Positions 33,835 to 42,108 of a stretch of 64,000 bases of DNA are shown one piece after another. Location of the stretch: NCBI RefSeq assembly GCF_030409055.1, contig NZ_CP116619.1:5096212-5160211 (forward strand), written 5' to 3'. The position numbers were made by a program, and so were the translations under genes. This DNA comes from Trichocoleus desertorum NBK24. GTDB taxonomy: Bacteria; Cyanobacteriota; Cyanobacteriia; FACHB-46. The notes beneath the pieces are model-generated. The model searched no databases. It saw only the letters and a program-made list of their open reading frames with translations, and was not told the DNA's origin. How positions within the stretch are numbered: the first letter of the stretch is position 1; each line of letters opens with the position of its first letter.

Positions 33835-35151
33835 ATGACCCAACCCCCTGACGCAGATTCTCAATTGCCCCAGCCATCGGCCCCAAATACACCCTTAGAA
33901 TCGGGTAAAGAAGCTTGGCATCGGCGGATTTCAGGAGCTTGGAATCAGGCCACTACTCGCCTCACTAAACTCTTGCCAGTCGATCAGGTAGGCCAACTAA
34001 CCACGGGCTGGTTCAACGTCAGTGAAGATCAAGTGGCTGAGATTTTGGCGAAGGTGCGCTCAGAACTGCCTACCACGGAAGCGCTACTAATTGGCAAACC
34101 CCAGTCTGGTAAAAGTTCAATCGTCCGGGGTTTGACGGGGGTGTCAGCGGAAATTGTGGGTCAAGGATTTCGGCCCCATACGCAACACACCGAGCGCTAT
34201 GCTTATCCTTCCAACGATGTACCGCTGCTGATTTTTACCGATACGGTCGGGCTGGGTGATGTGAACCGAGAGACGCAGTTGGTCATTCAGGAACTCATTG
34301 GGGATCTACAGCAGCAAACCCAATGTGCCAGAGTGTTGATCCTCACGGTCAAGATTAACGATTTTGCGACCGATACGTTGCGCCAAATTGCTCAGCAGCT
34401 TCGTAAACGCTATCCCGAAATTCCTTGCTTACTCGCAGTCACTTGCTTGCATGAGTTGTATCCCTCTGGTACCGCTGATCACCCCGCCTATCCTCCTACT
34501 TATGAGGAAGTAAACCGCGCCTTTACTGCTCTGCAACAAGCCTTTGCAGATTTATGCGATCGCGCCATATTAATCGACTTCACGCTTGAAGAAGACGACT
34601 ATCACCCAGTATTTTACGGTTTGGAAGCGTTCCGCGATGCCTTAGCAGACCTCCTGCCGGAAGCAGAAGCCCAAGCCATCCATCAACTCTTGGAGCAAGG
34701 CGCTGGGGAAAAAATCGGCAATCTCTACCGGGATGTCAGCCGTCGCTATATGTTAGCTTTTTCGGTCGTTGCAGCTACCTTGGCCGCTGTCCCGCTACCC
34801 TTTGCGACCATGCCCGTCTTAACCGCTTTACAGGTGTCGCTGGTCGGTTTGCTGGGGAAACTCTACGGCCAAACGCTCACCCCATCCCAAGCGGGCGGTG
34901 TGGTCAGCGCGATCGCGGGTGGTTTTGTGGCTCAAGCGATCGGACGAGAACTGGTTAAGTTTATCCCTGGCTTTGGGAGTGTGATCGCGGCATCTTGGGC
35001 CGCAGCTTACACCTGGGCGTTGGGTGAAGGAGCTTGCGTTTACTTCGGAGATCTAATGGGTGGCAAAACGCCTGATCCCCAAAAGATCCAAGCGGTCATG
35101 CAAGAAGCCTTTAAATCTGCTCAAGAGCGTTTTAAAGGAATCAAATCCTAG
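33835..35151 (+). CDS. GTPase with C-terminal DUF697 membrane domain
   Basis: This 438-residue protein has a G1 P-loop at residues 87-95 (GKPQSGKSS) and DTVGLGD as the G3 motif. The usual NKxD is not obvious (AVTCLHELYPSG lies where G4 would be). The C-terminal 130 residues are hydrophobic with a DUF697-like pattern of two or three helices (AATLAAVPLPFATMPVLTAL, GGFVAQAIGRELVKFIPGFG). It is similar in layout to the YcjF/Era-like stress GTPases. The role is unknown, but membrane association is likely. It starts at the ATG at 33835. Confidence 0.83.
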   Translation: MTQPPDADSQLPQPSAPNTPLESGKEAWHRRISGAWNQATTRLTKLLPVDQVGQLTTGWFNVSEDQVAEILAKVRSELPTTEALLIGKPQSGKSSIVRGLTGVSAEIVGQGFRPHTQHTERYAYPSNDVPLLIFTDTVGLGDVNRETQLVIQELIGDLQQQTQCARVLILTVKINDFATDTLRQIAQQLRKRYPEIPCLLAVTCLHELYPSGTADHPAYPPTYEEVNRAFTALQQAFADLCDRAILIDFTLEEDDYHPVFYGLEAFRDALADLLPEAEAQAIHQLLEQGAGEKIGNLYRDVSRRYMLAFSVVAATLAAVPLPFATMPVLTALQVSLVGLLGKLYGQTLTPSQAGGVVSAIAGGFVAQAIGRELVKFIPGFGSVIAASWAAAYTWALGEGACVYFGDLMGGKTPDPQKIQAVMQEAFKSAQERFKGIKS

Positions 35152-35239
35152 TAGAGGTAGGTCTTGTGTCCGCCATTGAATAAGTGAGGGTAAGTCCAAA
35201 ACCTACCGCTACAGTCATCCTCCTCATGTTGTGTAATGT

Positions 35240-35440
35240 CTATCTCAGCAACCGAGTAACTCTTGCATCGTACTCAGTGCCATGAGGATAGTCACTTCTA
35301 GCTTGGTCACAGGCGATGCCACCCGCTTTCTGGATTGACTCGGCGTTAATCTCGTATCGGGTTGTCCCATTGTGAAAGGTATTGCATAGCTGCTCAGCAC
35401 ACTCTTTGATATCAACCCATACTTCGTAAGTGTGAACCAT
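35240..35440 (-). CDS. small hypothetical protein (66 aa)
   Basis: This 66-residue protein is charged and soluble, with cysteines at DIKECAEQLCNTF and IACDQ. It starts MVHTYEVWVDIKE and is preceded on the minus strand by a near-perfect GAGGAGG Shine-Dalgarno, which supports real translation. No family is recognised. It sits between the DUF697 GTPase and the DCC gene. Confidence 0.62.
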   Translation of the reverse strand: MVHTYEVWVDIKECAEQLCNTFHNGTTRYEINAESIQKAGGIACDQARSDYPHGTEYDARVTRLLR

Positions 35441-35684
35441 TTTGAAGCCTCCTCGTTTGAGTCGAAACGATGGGAATCGCTTCAGTATAGAAACATTGAG
35501 CTGTAGTCATCCTGGAAGAAAGACAATTCTTCAGTTGTTGTTATCTAAGTTAGAAGCTTGTTACAACAGGCAAATAATCAGCCGTGTCTTGCTGTAATTT
35601 CTGCTCCTTTTGATTGTTAATTTTCTTAAAATATTAGGTAAACCTATAGTCTGCTCACTTAAGCACTCATTGCCTAAAACTGCT

Positions 35685-36218
35685 ATGTCCGTAAACTCCT
35701 ATGAAAACGCCTCACCTACGCAACTGCCGCTGTCTGAAGATAAAACTCTGTCCGAAGATCAGATAGGCACTGTGCAATCCTGGAAAATTAAATTGCTGTA
35801 TGACGGTGAATGTCCTTTGTGCTTGCGTGAAGTTAATTTCTTGACTAAACGTGATGCAGGGCGAGGTCTGGTATCGTTTGTAGACATTGCAGCAGATGAC
35901 TACGACCCAGAAGCGAATGGAGGCGTGGATTTTGAAACTGCGATGGGGCGCATTCATGCAGTGCTAGCTGATGGCACCGTGATCAAGAATGTGGAAGTGT
36001 TTCGCCGAGTTTATGAAATTCTGGGAATGGGCTGGATCTATGCCGCAACCCAGTGGCCTGTCGTTGGCCCTGTGGTGGATTGGTTGTATGACTGGTGGGC
36101 AGACTGGCGACTTGCTTTGACGGGGCGACCCAACTTAGCCGCGATCGCAGCAGAACGGCAGCAGCGACTAGAATGCCAGACTCAAGGACGCTGTCAAATG
36201 GCTAACGATGATGTTTAA
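35685..36218 (+). CDS. DCC-family thiol-disulfide oxidoreductase (DUF393)
   Basis: This 177-residue protein has the motif LLYDGECPLCLREVNFL (Cys43 and Cys46), from which the DCC family takes its name. The C-terminal half contains a Trp-rich segment (QWPVVGPVVDWLYDWWADWRLA) typical of the family. A thiol-disulfide role is inferred from CxxC; the partner is unknown. The first 30 residues are hydrophilic and probably unstructured. The ATG at 35685 is chosen over a longer frame from 35610. It lies 64 bases before the glycosyltransferase gene. Confidence 0.82.
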   Translation: MSVNSYENASPTQLPLSEDKTLSEDQIGTVQSWKIKLLYDGECPLCLREVNFLTKRDAGRGLVSFVDIAADDYDPEANGGVDFETAMGRIHAVLADGTVIKNVEVFRRVYEILGMGWIYAATQWPVVGPVVDWLYDWWADWRLALTGRPNLAAIAAERQQRLECQTQGRCQMANDDV

Positions 36219-36282
36219 CTGAGGTTTACTACAGACGCATCAGGCAACTCACGTTAGTTAACTAAGCCTAAAGTAAGCCCCC

Positions 36283-37503
36283 ATGACCCGAATTTTAATT
36301 TTGTATTCTTCTTTAGGATCAGGGCATGTCAGTGCTGCCAAAGCTCTGAAGGATGCATTTGCTCGCTTCCCTGATGTGGAAGTGCTCAGCGAAGACGCCC
36401 TCACCTATGCCAGCTCTGTTTACCGCAACGCGATTACGCAGATTTATGAGCAACTGAGCGAGAAAGTGCCATTGCTCTACAAAGCCTTTTACGAAGGCAG
36501 TGATGTGGATGACTTAGAACGAGCCATTGACAGTAATCTCACCTGGGCTCGGTTAGAGCGTCCCTTCTTTCGCAAATTGGGGCGTTTTATTAAACAAGCT
36601 GATCCGGATGTCGTGGTTTGTGTGCAGCAAATTCCTAGCCGTTTGTTGCAACTGTTGGATCAAGAAGATGAGGTCTCCAAACCACAATATGTTGTTGTCA
36701 CAGACACGATCGCGCACAGCACTTGGATCAACTATGGCGTCAACGGCTACTTCCTACCGAACGATTTAAGCGCCAGTTTTTTAGTTCAGCGTGGGGTTGA
36801 CCCGAAATTGCTGCATGTGACTGGGATTCCAATTCATTTAGAGAGTACGAAACCTAAGACTAAAGTGGCAGTGCGATCGCAGCATGATCTACCTCTTGAC
36901 GGTACGGTGGTTACACTTTTTGGGGGTGGCCTAAATCCCAGACGAGTCAGGACAATGGTTTCAAGTCTAGTGGAGTACTCCGGGGCGAGCATGGTGGTGT
37001 TAGTCGCTGGACGTAATGGTGATTTGTTAGAAGCAGTGGCAGATTTGGAAGATCACGGCACAACTAAGCTGCGAAAGCTAGGCATGATTGATCACGTAGA
37101 TGATTTGATCGTGGCTAGTGACCTGACCATTACTAAAGCGGGCGGGCTGATCACCAGTGAAATTTTGGCGCGAGGCACGCCGATGGTGATCGTTGATCCC
37201 ATTCCTGGTCAAGAGGAGCAAAATGCCGATGTGATTGCAGCGGCGGGTGCAGGAGTACAAATACGGCTTTTGGAGATGGTGACGCCAGCCGTGCAGTATT
37301 TGCTACAGCATCCCGAACGACTTGCAGAAATGCGACAAGCAGCCTTAGAAATCGGTCAACCTGGTGCTGCTTTTAACATTGCTGAATATGTCTTAGACAA
37401 TTGGCAGTCGCACTCGGTTCCTAAAGACTATGCTCCCAAAGACTACGCCCCTAAAGACTCAAATGTAGAACCTTATGCAGAACAGCTCAACGATGCCACC
37501 TGA
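36283..37503 (+). CDS. MGDG-synthase-family glycosyltransferase (GT28)
   Basis: This 406-residue protein belongs to the GT28 MGDG synthase/UgtP-like group. It starts ILILYSSLGSGHVSAAKAL, the lipid-acceptor motif of that group. The donor-binding C-domain shows GGGLNPRR, TKAGGLITSEILARGTP and PIPGQEEQNA. Cyanobacteria normally make galactolipid through a different (GT2) glucosyltransferase, so the acceptor is open: diacylglycerol or another lipid. The C-terminus has a tandem PKDYA repeat. Its last codons overlap the start of a GH1 gene, indicating co-translation. Confidence 0.86.
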   Translation: MTRILILYSSLGSGHVSAAKALKDAFARFPDVEVLSEDALTYASSVYRNAITQIYEQLSEKVPLLYKAFYEGSDVDDLERAIDSNLTWARLERPFFRKLGRFIKQADPDVVVCVQQIPSRLLQLLDQEDEVSKPQYVVVTDTIAHSTWINYGVNGYFLPNDLSASFLVQRGVDPKLLHVTGIPIHLESTKPKTKVAVRSQHDLPLDGTVVTLFGGGLNPRRVRTMVSSLVEYSGASMVVLVAGRNGDLLEAVADLEDHGTTKLRKLGMIDHVDDLIVASDLTITKAGGLITSEILARGTPMVIVDPIPGQEEQNADVIAAAGAGVQIRLLEMVTPAVQYLLQHPERLAEMRQAALEIGQPGAAFNIAEYVLDNWQSHSVPKDYAPKDYAPKDSNVEPYAEQLNDAT

Positions 37504-39028
37504 ATCTTTTTTATGGGGAGTTGCCACCTCTGGATACCAAAGCGAAGGGGGATATAACCGCCCTGGAGAGCCTCAGAATAACTGGGCCTGGGGTGAGTCG
37601 AAGGGGAGTGTGATGCCCACCGGTGGGGCTACAGAGTTTTGGACTCGTTATGAAGAAGATTTTCAACGCTGCCAAAATATTGGGCTGAACTCCTTCCGCT
37701 TGGGCTTAGAATGGGCGCGAATTCAGCCTTCTAGCGATCGCCACGTCAGTTCTCCTCCAGCCTTTGACTACAGCGCTCTAGATGCCTATGCTGAGCGCAT
37801 TGCCGCCTGTCGGCAGTATGGCTTAGAACCAGTCGTGACGTTGCATCATTTCACCCATCCTGCCTGGTTAGGAATAGATGCTTGGCTGGAGGAGGCTACT
37901 GTTGATTGTTTTGTCGAATATGTGCGGGTGAGTGTCACCCATATCAATCGGCGCTTAGTCGATCACTATCAGTTGCCACCGATTCATTGGTATATCACGA
38001 TCAATGAACCGAATATTCTAGTTTCCAATACCTATCTCAGTCGGCAGTTCCCCTCAGATGCCGCAACGGGTTCGGGCATTGTTCTGGAAGCTTACAACTA
38101 CATGTTGGCGGCCCATGTCCGAGCTTATAACTGTATCCATGACATTTATGTGGCGGCAGGATGGACTACGCCACGAGTCACTCTCAATACTTATTGCAGC
38201 GATCTCTATTGGTCGGAAAAGGTAATTTGGGATCTCTTGGATCTGCGACAACATGATGTCAAGCCGAGAGATGTCAAAGAGTACGTTCATGATAAAGCGG
38301 ATCAGCTAGAAGCAGCCCTAGTAGGGGCGAAACTACCTTTTCAGCACAATTTACCTTATCAACTCGGACGGCTCACTCATTGGAGCGTCAATCGCCTGGG
38401 TTATCGGCTATTTAACATTGAGAAGCTCGATCTCTTTTTACAGGAATTACAGCTTTCGCCTCGTCCTCAAGTCATTGACTATCTGGCGATCGATTACTAC
38501 GACCCGTTTATTGCTCATATTTTCCGTCTGCCCGCTTTCTCAGATTTTGAGTTTAAAACCAAAGGGTTCCGAGCTTGGCTCATGAGTGGGATCACGAGCA
38601 AGTGGTGGGATTGGCGTAGCTTACCCGAAGGTCTGCATTTCTTCTGTAAATATTATTCGGAAGATTTGGGCAACCGCCCCATGATGATTGCCGAAAATGG
38701 CATGGCCTTGCGCCGGAAACCAGATAACAGTGTAGCCACCCATCGCACCGATCAACTTCGTCGTAGTGAATTCCTCAAAGCCCATCTCCAGCAGGTTCAA
38801 CGATTGTTGCAGGAGTCTGTACCGATGATTGGCTATATGCACTGGTCGCTGACTGACAACTACGAGTGGGGTTCCTATACTCCCCGCTTTGGTTTGTTTA
38901 CCATCGACTTTGCGCATGGCAGCGATCGCTTGGAAGAAGATCATTTAGGCGATCGCCCTTCGGAAACCTATGCCCAACTGATCAAGGAAATTCAAGCTGA
39001 AATGCAGCAGGTGCGATCGCCCCGTTAA
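37493..39028 (+). CDS. glycoside hydrolase family 1 protein
   Basis: This 511-residue GH1 (beta-glycosidase fold) protein has both catalytic Glu: acid/base in TINEPN and nucleophile in MIAENGMA. WGVATSGYQSEGGY and LHWSLTDNYEW-like segments are also present. The C-terminus after DHLGDRPSETYAQ is about 20 residues. Alternative ATGs at 37475 and 37493 both overlap the preceding glycosyltransferase gene (by 29 or 11 bases); the second gives the usual distance to FLWGVA. The overlap implies a joint role in glycolipid or glycoside turnover. Confidence 0.93.
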   Translation: MPPESFLWGVATSGYQSEGGYNRPGEPQNNWAWGESKGSVMPTGGATEFWTRYEEDFQRCQNIGLNSFRLGLEWARIQPSSDRHVSSPPAFDYSALDAYAERIAACRQYGLEPVVTLHHFTHPAWLGIDAWLEEATVDCFVEYVRVSVTHINRRLVDHYQLPPIHWYITINEPNILVSNTYLSRQFPSDAATGSGIVLEAYNYMLAAHVRAYNCIHDIYVAAGWTTPRVTLNTYCSDLYWSEKVIWDLLDLRQHDVKPRDVKEYVHDKADQLEAALVGAKLPFQHNLPYQLGRLTHWSVNRLGYRLFNIEKLDLFLQELQLSPRPQVIDYLAIDYYDPFIAHIFRLPAFSDFEFKTKGFRAWLMSGITSKWWDWRSLPEGLHFFCKYYSEDLGNRPMMIAENGMALRRKPDNSVATHRTDQLRRSEFLKAHLQQVQRLLQESVPMIGYMHWSLTDNYEWGSYTPRFGLFTIDFAHGSDRLEEDHLGDRPSETYAQLIKEIQAEMQQVRSPR

Positions 39029-39147
39029 AAGTTGAATTCGCGGGAAGCTGCTTTGCATCTAAAAATAAAGCAAAAGCGTTGGGATAAGTCTCCTGGGAAG
39101 GCTCAAGACAGCCTAGAATGCTTAAGGAAGCTTAGAAGAATGCATGA

Positions 39148-39687
39148 ATGGAGACGATACGCACGTTCGCGATTCTTGCTCCTGTCCCAGAAGTTCACCT
39201 ACTGTCTGGACTAGAAGCGATCGCTGCTCAACTCAACTTAGATGAAGTGACTAGCCAAGGGCTGCCCAAGGTGGCTTTTGGTAGTATGGCCTTTGAAGTT
39301 TTCCGGAAAGCAGATGAACTTCGGAAAGAACGCGCGGTCGAAGTATTAATTTATGCTTCCGATGCTCAAGGCGACAAGCCATTAAACCCCGAAGTCTGGT
39401 GGCGCGCCCGCTACATTAAACATCTGCCTTCGCGCAATGGTCGTTACCCAGGTAAGTCGGTGTTTCGTCCTCAATCTACTACAGGCGACAGACCAACTTG
39501 GGCGATTTATTGGGAAGTGGAAGAACTAGAGAAATTGAAAGCGCCGATTGCGATCGCCTCCTTACAAGGCTTGGGCCAAAAAGCCAATTTCAAGGCTCGC
39601 TTTATTCCTGAAGGCCCCGTTTTGACAGAATATCCATTTGCCGCGTTTGTCGCAATTTCTCGCCAAGCCGCTGCCGATCGCAAGTAA
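39148..39687 (+). CDS. conserved hypothetical protein (179 aa)
   Basis: This 179-residue protein starts METIRTFAILAPVPEVHLLSGLEAIAAQL. It has mixed alpha/beta segments and a Trp-rich PEVWWRARYIKHLPSRNGRYPG, followed by a STTGDRPTWAIYWEVEEL region. I recognise no family. No signal peptide or helix is seen. It stands alone, about 120 bases after the GH1 gene on the same strand, and contains HIP1 sites, so it appears native. Confidence 0.72.
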   Translation: METIRTFAILAPVPEVHLLSGLEAIAAQLNLDEVTSQGLPKVAFGSMAFEVFRKADELRKERAVEVLIYASDAQGDKPLNPEVWWRARYIKHLPSRNGRYPGKSVFRPQSTTGDRPTWAIYWEVEELEKLKAPIAIASLQGLGQKANFKARFIPEGPVLTEYPFAAFVAISRQAAADRK

Positions 39688-39795
39688 ACCAGGCAGTAAC
39701 TTCTAGCGAATGGTGGGCCTGAACAACTTCTCGCCATTCGCTGTTGAATTCTATTGGAGTCTTAACTTCAATCAAAAATTAGCTTATAAATTAGT

Positions 39796-40137
39796 TTAGC
39801 TGTTGCGCTGTTCCTTGAAAGAGCGGTGCAGTAAGCGACAGGGCCAGAAAAAGGCTCCACCCACGCTAACAGCGGTAATGACTAAAAAAACTTGTAAAAC
39901 TTCTCCCGCTGATTCAGAAGACTCTGTTGGCTTATCTTGTGTGCCTTTTAAGAGTTCTGGAACCAATTGGGAGAGCTGGTTGGCAGTACTAATTCCTTCG
40001 ATCGTGGCTCCGATCAAATACGCTACTAAGGCGATGCCGAACCAGGAATGCATAAATATGTTCGGATGAAATCCGAAAGTTGGCAGAGTGGTGAACGATC
40101 CTGCTGTGGTAGAGGTAAGGGTAGCTTTATCGAACAC
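39796..40137 (-). CDS. two-helix membrane protein, coupled to upstream small gene (113 aa)
   Basis: This protein has two membrane helices: FGIALVAYLIGATIEGI and VFLVITAVSVGGAFFWP. They are joined by a hydrophilic loop rich in Ser, Glu and Thr. It starts at a GTG that overlaps the end of the upstream gene by 11 bases, so translation is probably coupled. The family is not recognised. It is followed by more than 100 bases without a gene. Confidence 0.6.
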   Translation of the reverse strand: MFDKATLTSTTAGSFTTLPTFGFHPNIFMHSWFGIALVAYLIGATIEGISTANQLSQLVPELLKGTQDKPTESSESAGEVLQVFLVITAVSVGGAFFWPCRLLHRSFKEQRNS

Positions 40138-40351
40138 AGAGCCGACTTTCAGCGGTATCGCGAATCAAAGGCAATTTTTCCTGAATATAAGTATTCAGGC
40201 AGTGCGCTGCTTGAGCATCAATGGGTTGCTCAGCCGTAAACTGCTTGAGAAGTAGTTGTACTAAAGCAGAGTCGTCGAACTGGAGTAGCGTGCTGACCTG
40301 GGTCGTGTCCACTAAAGTCCAGAGTTGACGCATCATTTTGGGAGTAATCAT
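40127..40351 (-). CDS. small helical hypothetical protein (74 aa)
   Basis: The start is decided by a GGAGG five bases before the ATG at 40351; an in-frame start 13 codons upstream (MVIIKKSLRGGG) is rejected. The protein is all-helical by pattern: TPKMMRQLWTLVDTTQ, SALVQLLLKQF, AHCLNTYIQEKLPLIRD. No membrane segment is seen. It overlaps the next gene by 11 bases. Function is unknown. Confidence 0.65.
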   Translation of the reverse strand: MITPKMMRQLWTLVDTTQVSTLLQFDDSALVQLLLKQFTAEQPIDAQAAHCLNTYIQEKLPLIRDTAESRLCVR

Positions 40352-40555
40352 GTTTCCTCCACCCCTTAAGCTTTTCTTTATAATTACCATGATTTCTGAT
40401 TTCGCGTTAGTTTTCTGTTTCAGATGTCACAAATCAACATAGCCTGCTTCTTTTTTCTCATAAACTGTCTAACGGGTTAATCTCGGCGATCGCGCTCTCA
40501 ATCGGATGGAGTGCCTTTTCGTGCCACCATATAAAGTCTGAGAAAGGAACGGCGT

Positions 40556-41203
40556 ATGAAATACAACTGGATGACCCTGCTGCGCTGGATGCTAATCGGA
40601 GTTCTGATTGTTTTAGCGATCGTGTTCCTCAACCAAGTGGGAATTGAGCGAATTCGGCAGCAAGTTGATCAGTTCGGAATTTGGGCACCTGCGATCGTCT
40701 TTGCGCTCCGCTTTACCAGCATTATTCTGCCCGTGCTACCGGGAACGGCCTACGCCATTTTGGCAGGTGGACTGTTTGGATTCGCTGAGGGCTTGCTGAT
40801 TGTGGCCTTGGCAGATTTGGCTTCCTGTACCTTCAACTTTTATATTGCCCGCCGTTATGGACGCAGTTTGGTGGAGCGCTTTGTCGGTCAGCAATTTATG
40901 GAGAAAGTCGATCGTCTGGCTCAACGCCATTTAGAACGCAACTTTTTCCTCATGACAGGTTTTCTCATGACTGGGTTATTTGATTTTGCCGCTTATGGGG
41001 TTGGCCTGACTCAAGTGCGCTGGCACAGTTATTTGCTAGCTTTAGTGGTCAGTATTCTCGTTGCTAAGCCTCTGTGGGTGGCAGCAGGCGCAGGCATCTT
41101 TGAGGATAGCCAATTACTTTTAGGCTTTGCTCTCCTCGCCGCTTTTGGGATTGGTATTGTGACGGCAGTGGTGCAACGGCAACCAGATTCATCCAATTCC
41201 TAG
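40556..41203 (+). CDS. TVP38/TMEM64 (VTT) family membrane protein
   Basis: This 215-residue DedA-like protein has about five helices. The VTT-domain signature is seen in LRFTSIILPVLPGTAYAILAG, followed by FGFAEGLLIVALADLASC and a YIARRYGRSLVERFVG loop. The family is linked to lipid scrambling and membrane homeostasis; the exact role is unknown. It is separated from the nudC gene by about 85 bases. Confidence 0.87.
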   Translation: MKYNWMTLLRWMLIGVLIVLAIVFLNQVGIERIRQQVDQFGIWAPAIVFALRFTSIILPVLPGTAYAILAGGLFGFAEGLLIVALADLASCTFNFYIARRYGRSLVERFVGQQFMEKVDRLAQRHLERNFFLMTGFLMTGLFDFAAYGVGLTQVRWHSYLLALVVSILVAKPLWVAAGAGIFEDSQLLLGFALLAAFGIGIVTAVVQRQPDSSNS

Positions 41204-41288
41204 CCAGTACTAGTTTGTAGGGTTAGTTTCGTAGGGTTAGGTGAGCGCGATCGCAGTGATAGGATAGAGGCCGTGATGTGCTCCTGTT

Positions 41289-42107
41289 ATGCATCGAACG
41301 TTTATCCCTGGCACCGCTGCCCCCGAAGTGCAATCTAGCTCTGCTTGGTGGTTTGCCTTTCTCGGCCACAAACTGTTGGTGCAGGTCAATGGCACCAGCA
41401 CGACGATTCCTCATCTCGTTAATTTGGCAGCGATCGGTTTAGTCCCTGTGCGAATCCAGTTTCTCGGCACGCTAGATGGTGAGCCTTGCTACTCGGCAGA
41501 ACTTTCTCAAGATGCAGCAATTCCAGGCAATATGGCTGTGCGAGGACTCCGCAAGCTATATGGCGTCTTGGACGAAGATTTATATGTGATAGGCAGTCGA
41601 GCCGTCCAAATTATGGAGTGGGATCGTACCCATCAATACTGCGGTTGCTGTGGCACTCCCACCACTCAGCTCCCAACAGAACGAGCGAAGCGCTGTCCTA
41701 AGTGCGGTTTAGCTAATTATCCCCGTCTCTCTCCAGCCGTGATCGTCTTGATCTCGCGTGATGAGGAAGTACTCCTGGCGCGGGCTCCTCGCTTTCCTCC
41801 CGGAATGTATAGCGTGCTAGCTGGCTTTGTAGAACCGGGAGAATCCCTAGAAGAGACCGTGGCGCGAGAAGTGCGGGAAGAAGTAGGGATTGAGATCAAA
41901 GATATCCGTTATTTTGGCTCCCAACCCTGGCCTTTCCCTAACTCCCTAATGATTGGCTTTACTGCCACCTACGCCAGCGGTGAAATTGTCGTACAACTAG
42001 CAGAGTTGACGGATGCCGCTTGGTTCCATAAACAGCACCTTCCGCAAGTGCCGCCTAGGCCCAGCATCGCTCGCAAACTGCTCGACTGGTTCGTCTCAAC
42101 TCCCTAA
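41289..42107 (+). CDS. nudC: NAD+ diphosphatase
   Basis: This is a 272-residue Nudix protein with the NudC layout. A zinc ribbon, CGCCGTPT ... CPKCGL, lies between residues 115 and 140. The Nudix box follows, starting GFVEPGESLEETVAREV, with REEVGIE completing GX5EX7REUXEEXGU. The SQPWPFPNSLMIGF segment is diagnostic of NudC. The family cleaves NAD(H) and can remove NAD caps from RNA; I infer the same here. Its stop codon is one base from the stop of the convergent pRiA4b-family gene. Confidence 0.94.
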   Translation: MHRTFIPGTAAPEVQSSSAWWFAFLGHKLLVQVNGTSTTIPHLVNLAAIGLVPVRIQFLGTLDGEPCYSAELSQDAAIPGNMAVRGLRKLYGVLDEDLYVIGSRAVQIMEWDRTHQYCGCCGTPTTQLPTERAKRCPKCGLANYPRLSPAVIVLISRDEEVLLARAPRFPPGMYSVLAGFVEPGESLEETVAREVREEVGIEIKDIRYFGSQPWPFPNSLMIGFTATYASGEIVVQLAELTDAAWFHKQHLPQVPPRPSIARKLLDWFVSTP

Positions 42108-42108
42108 A

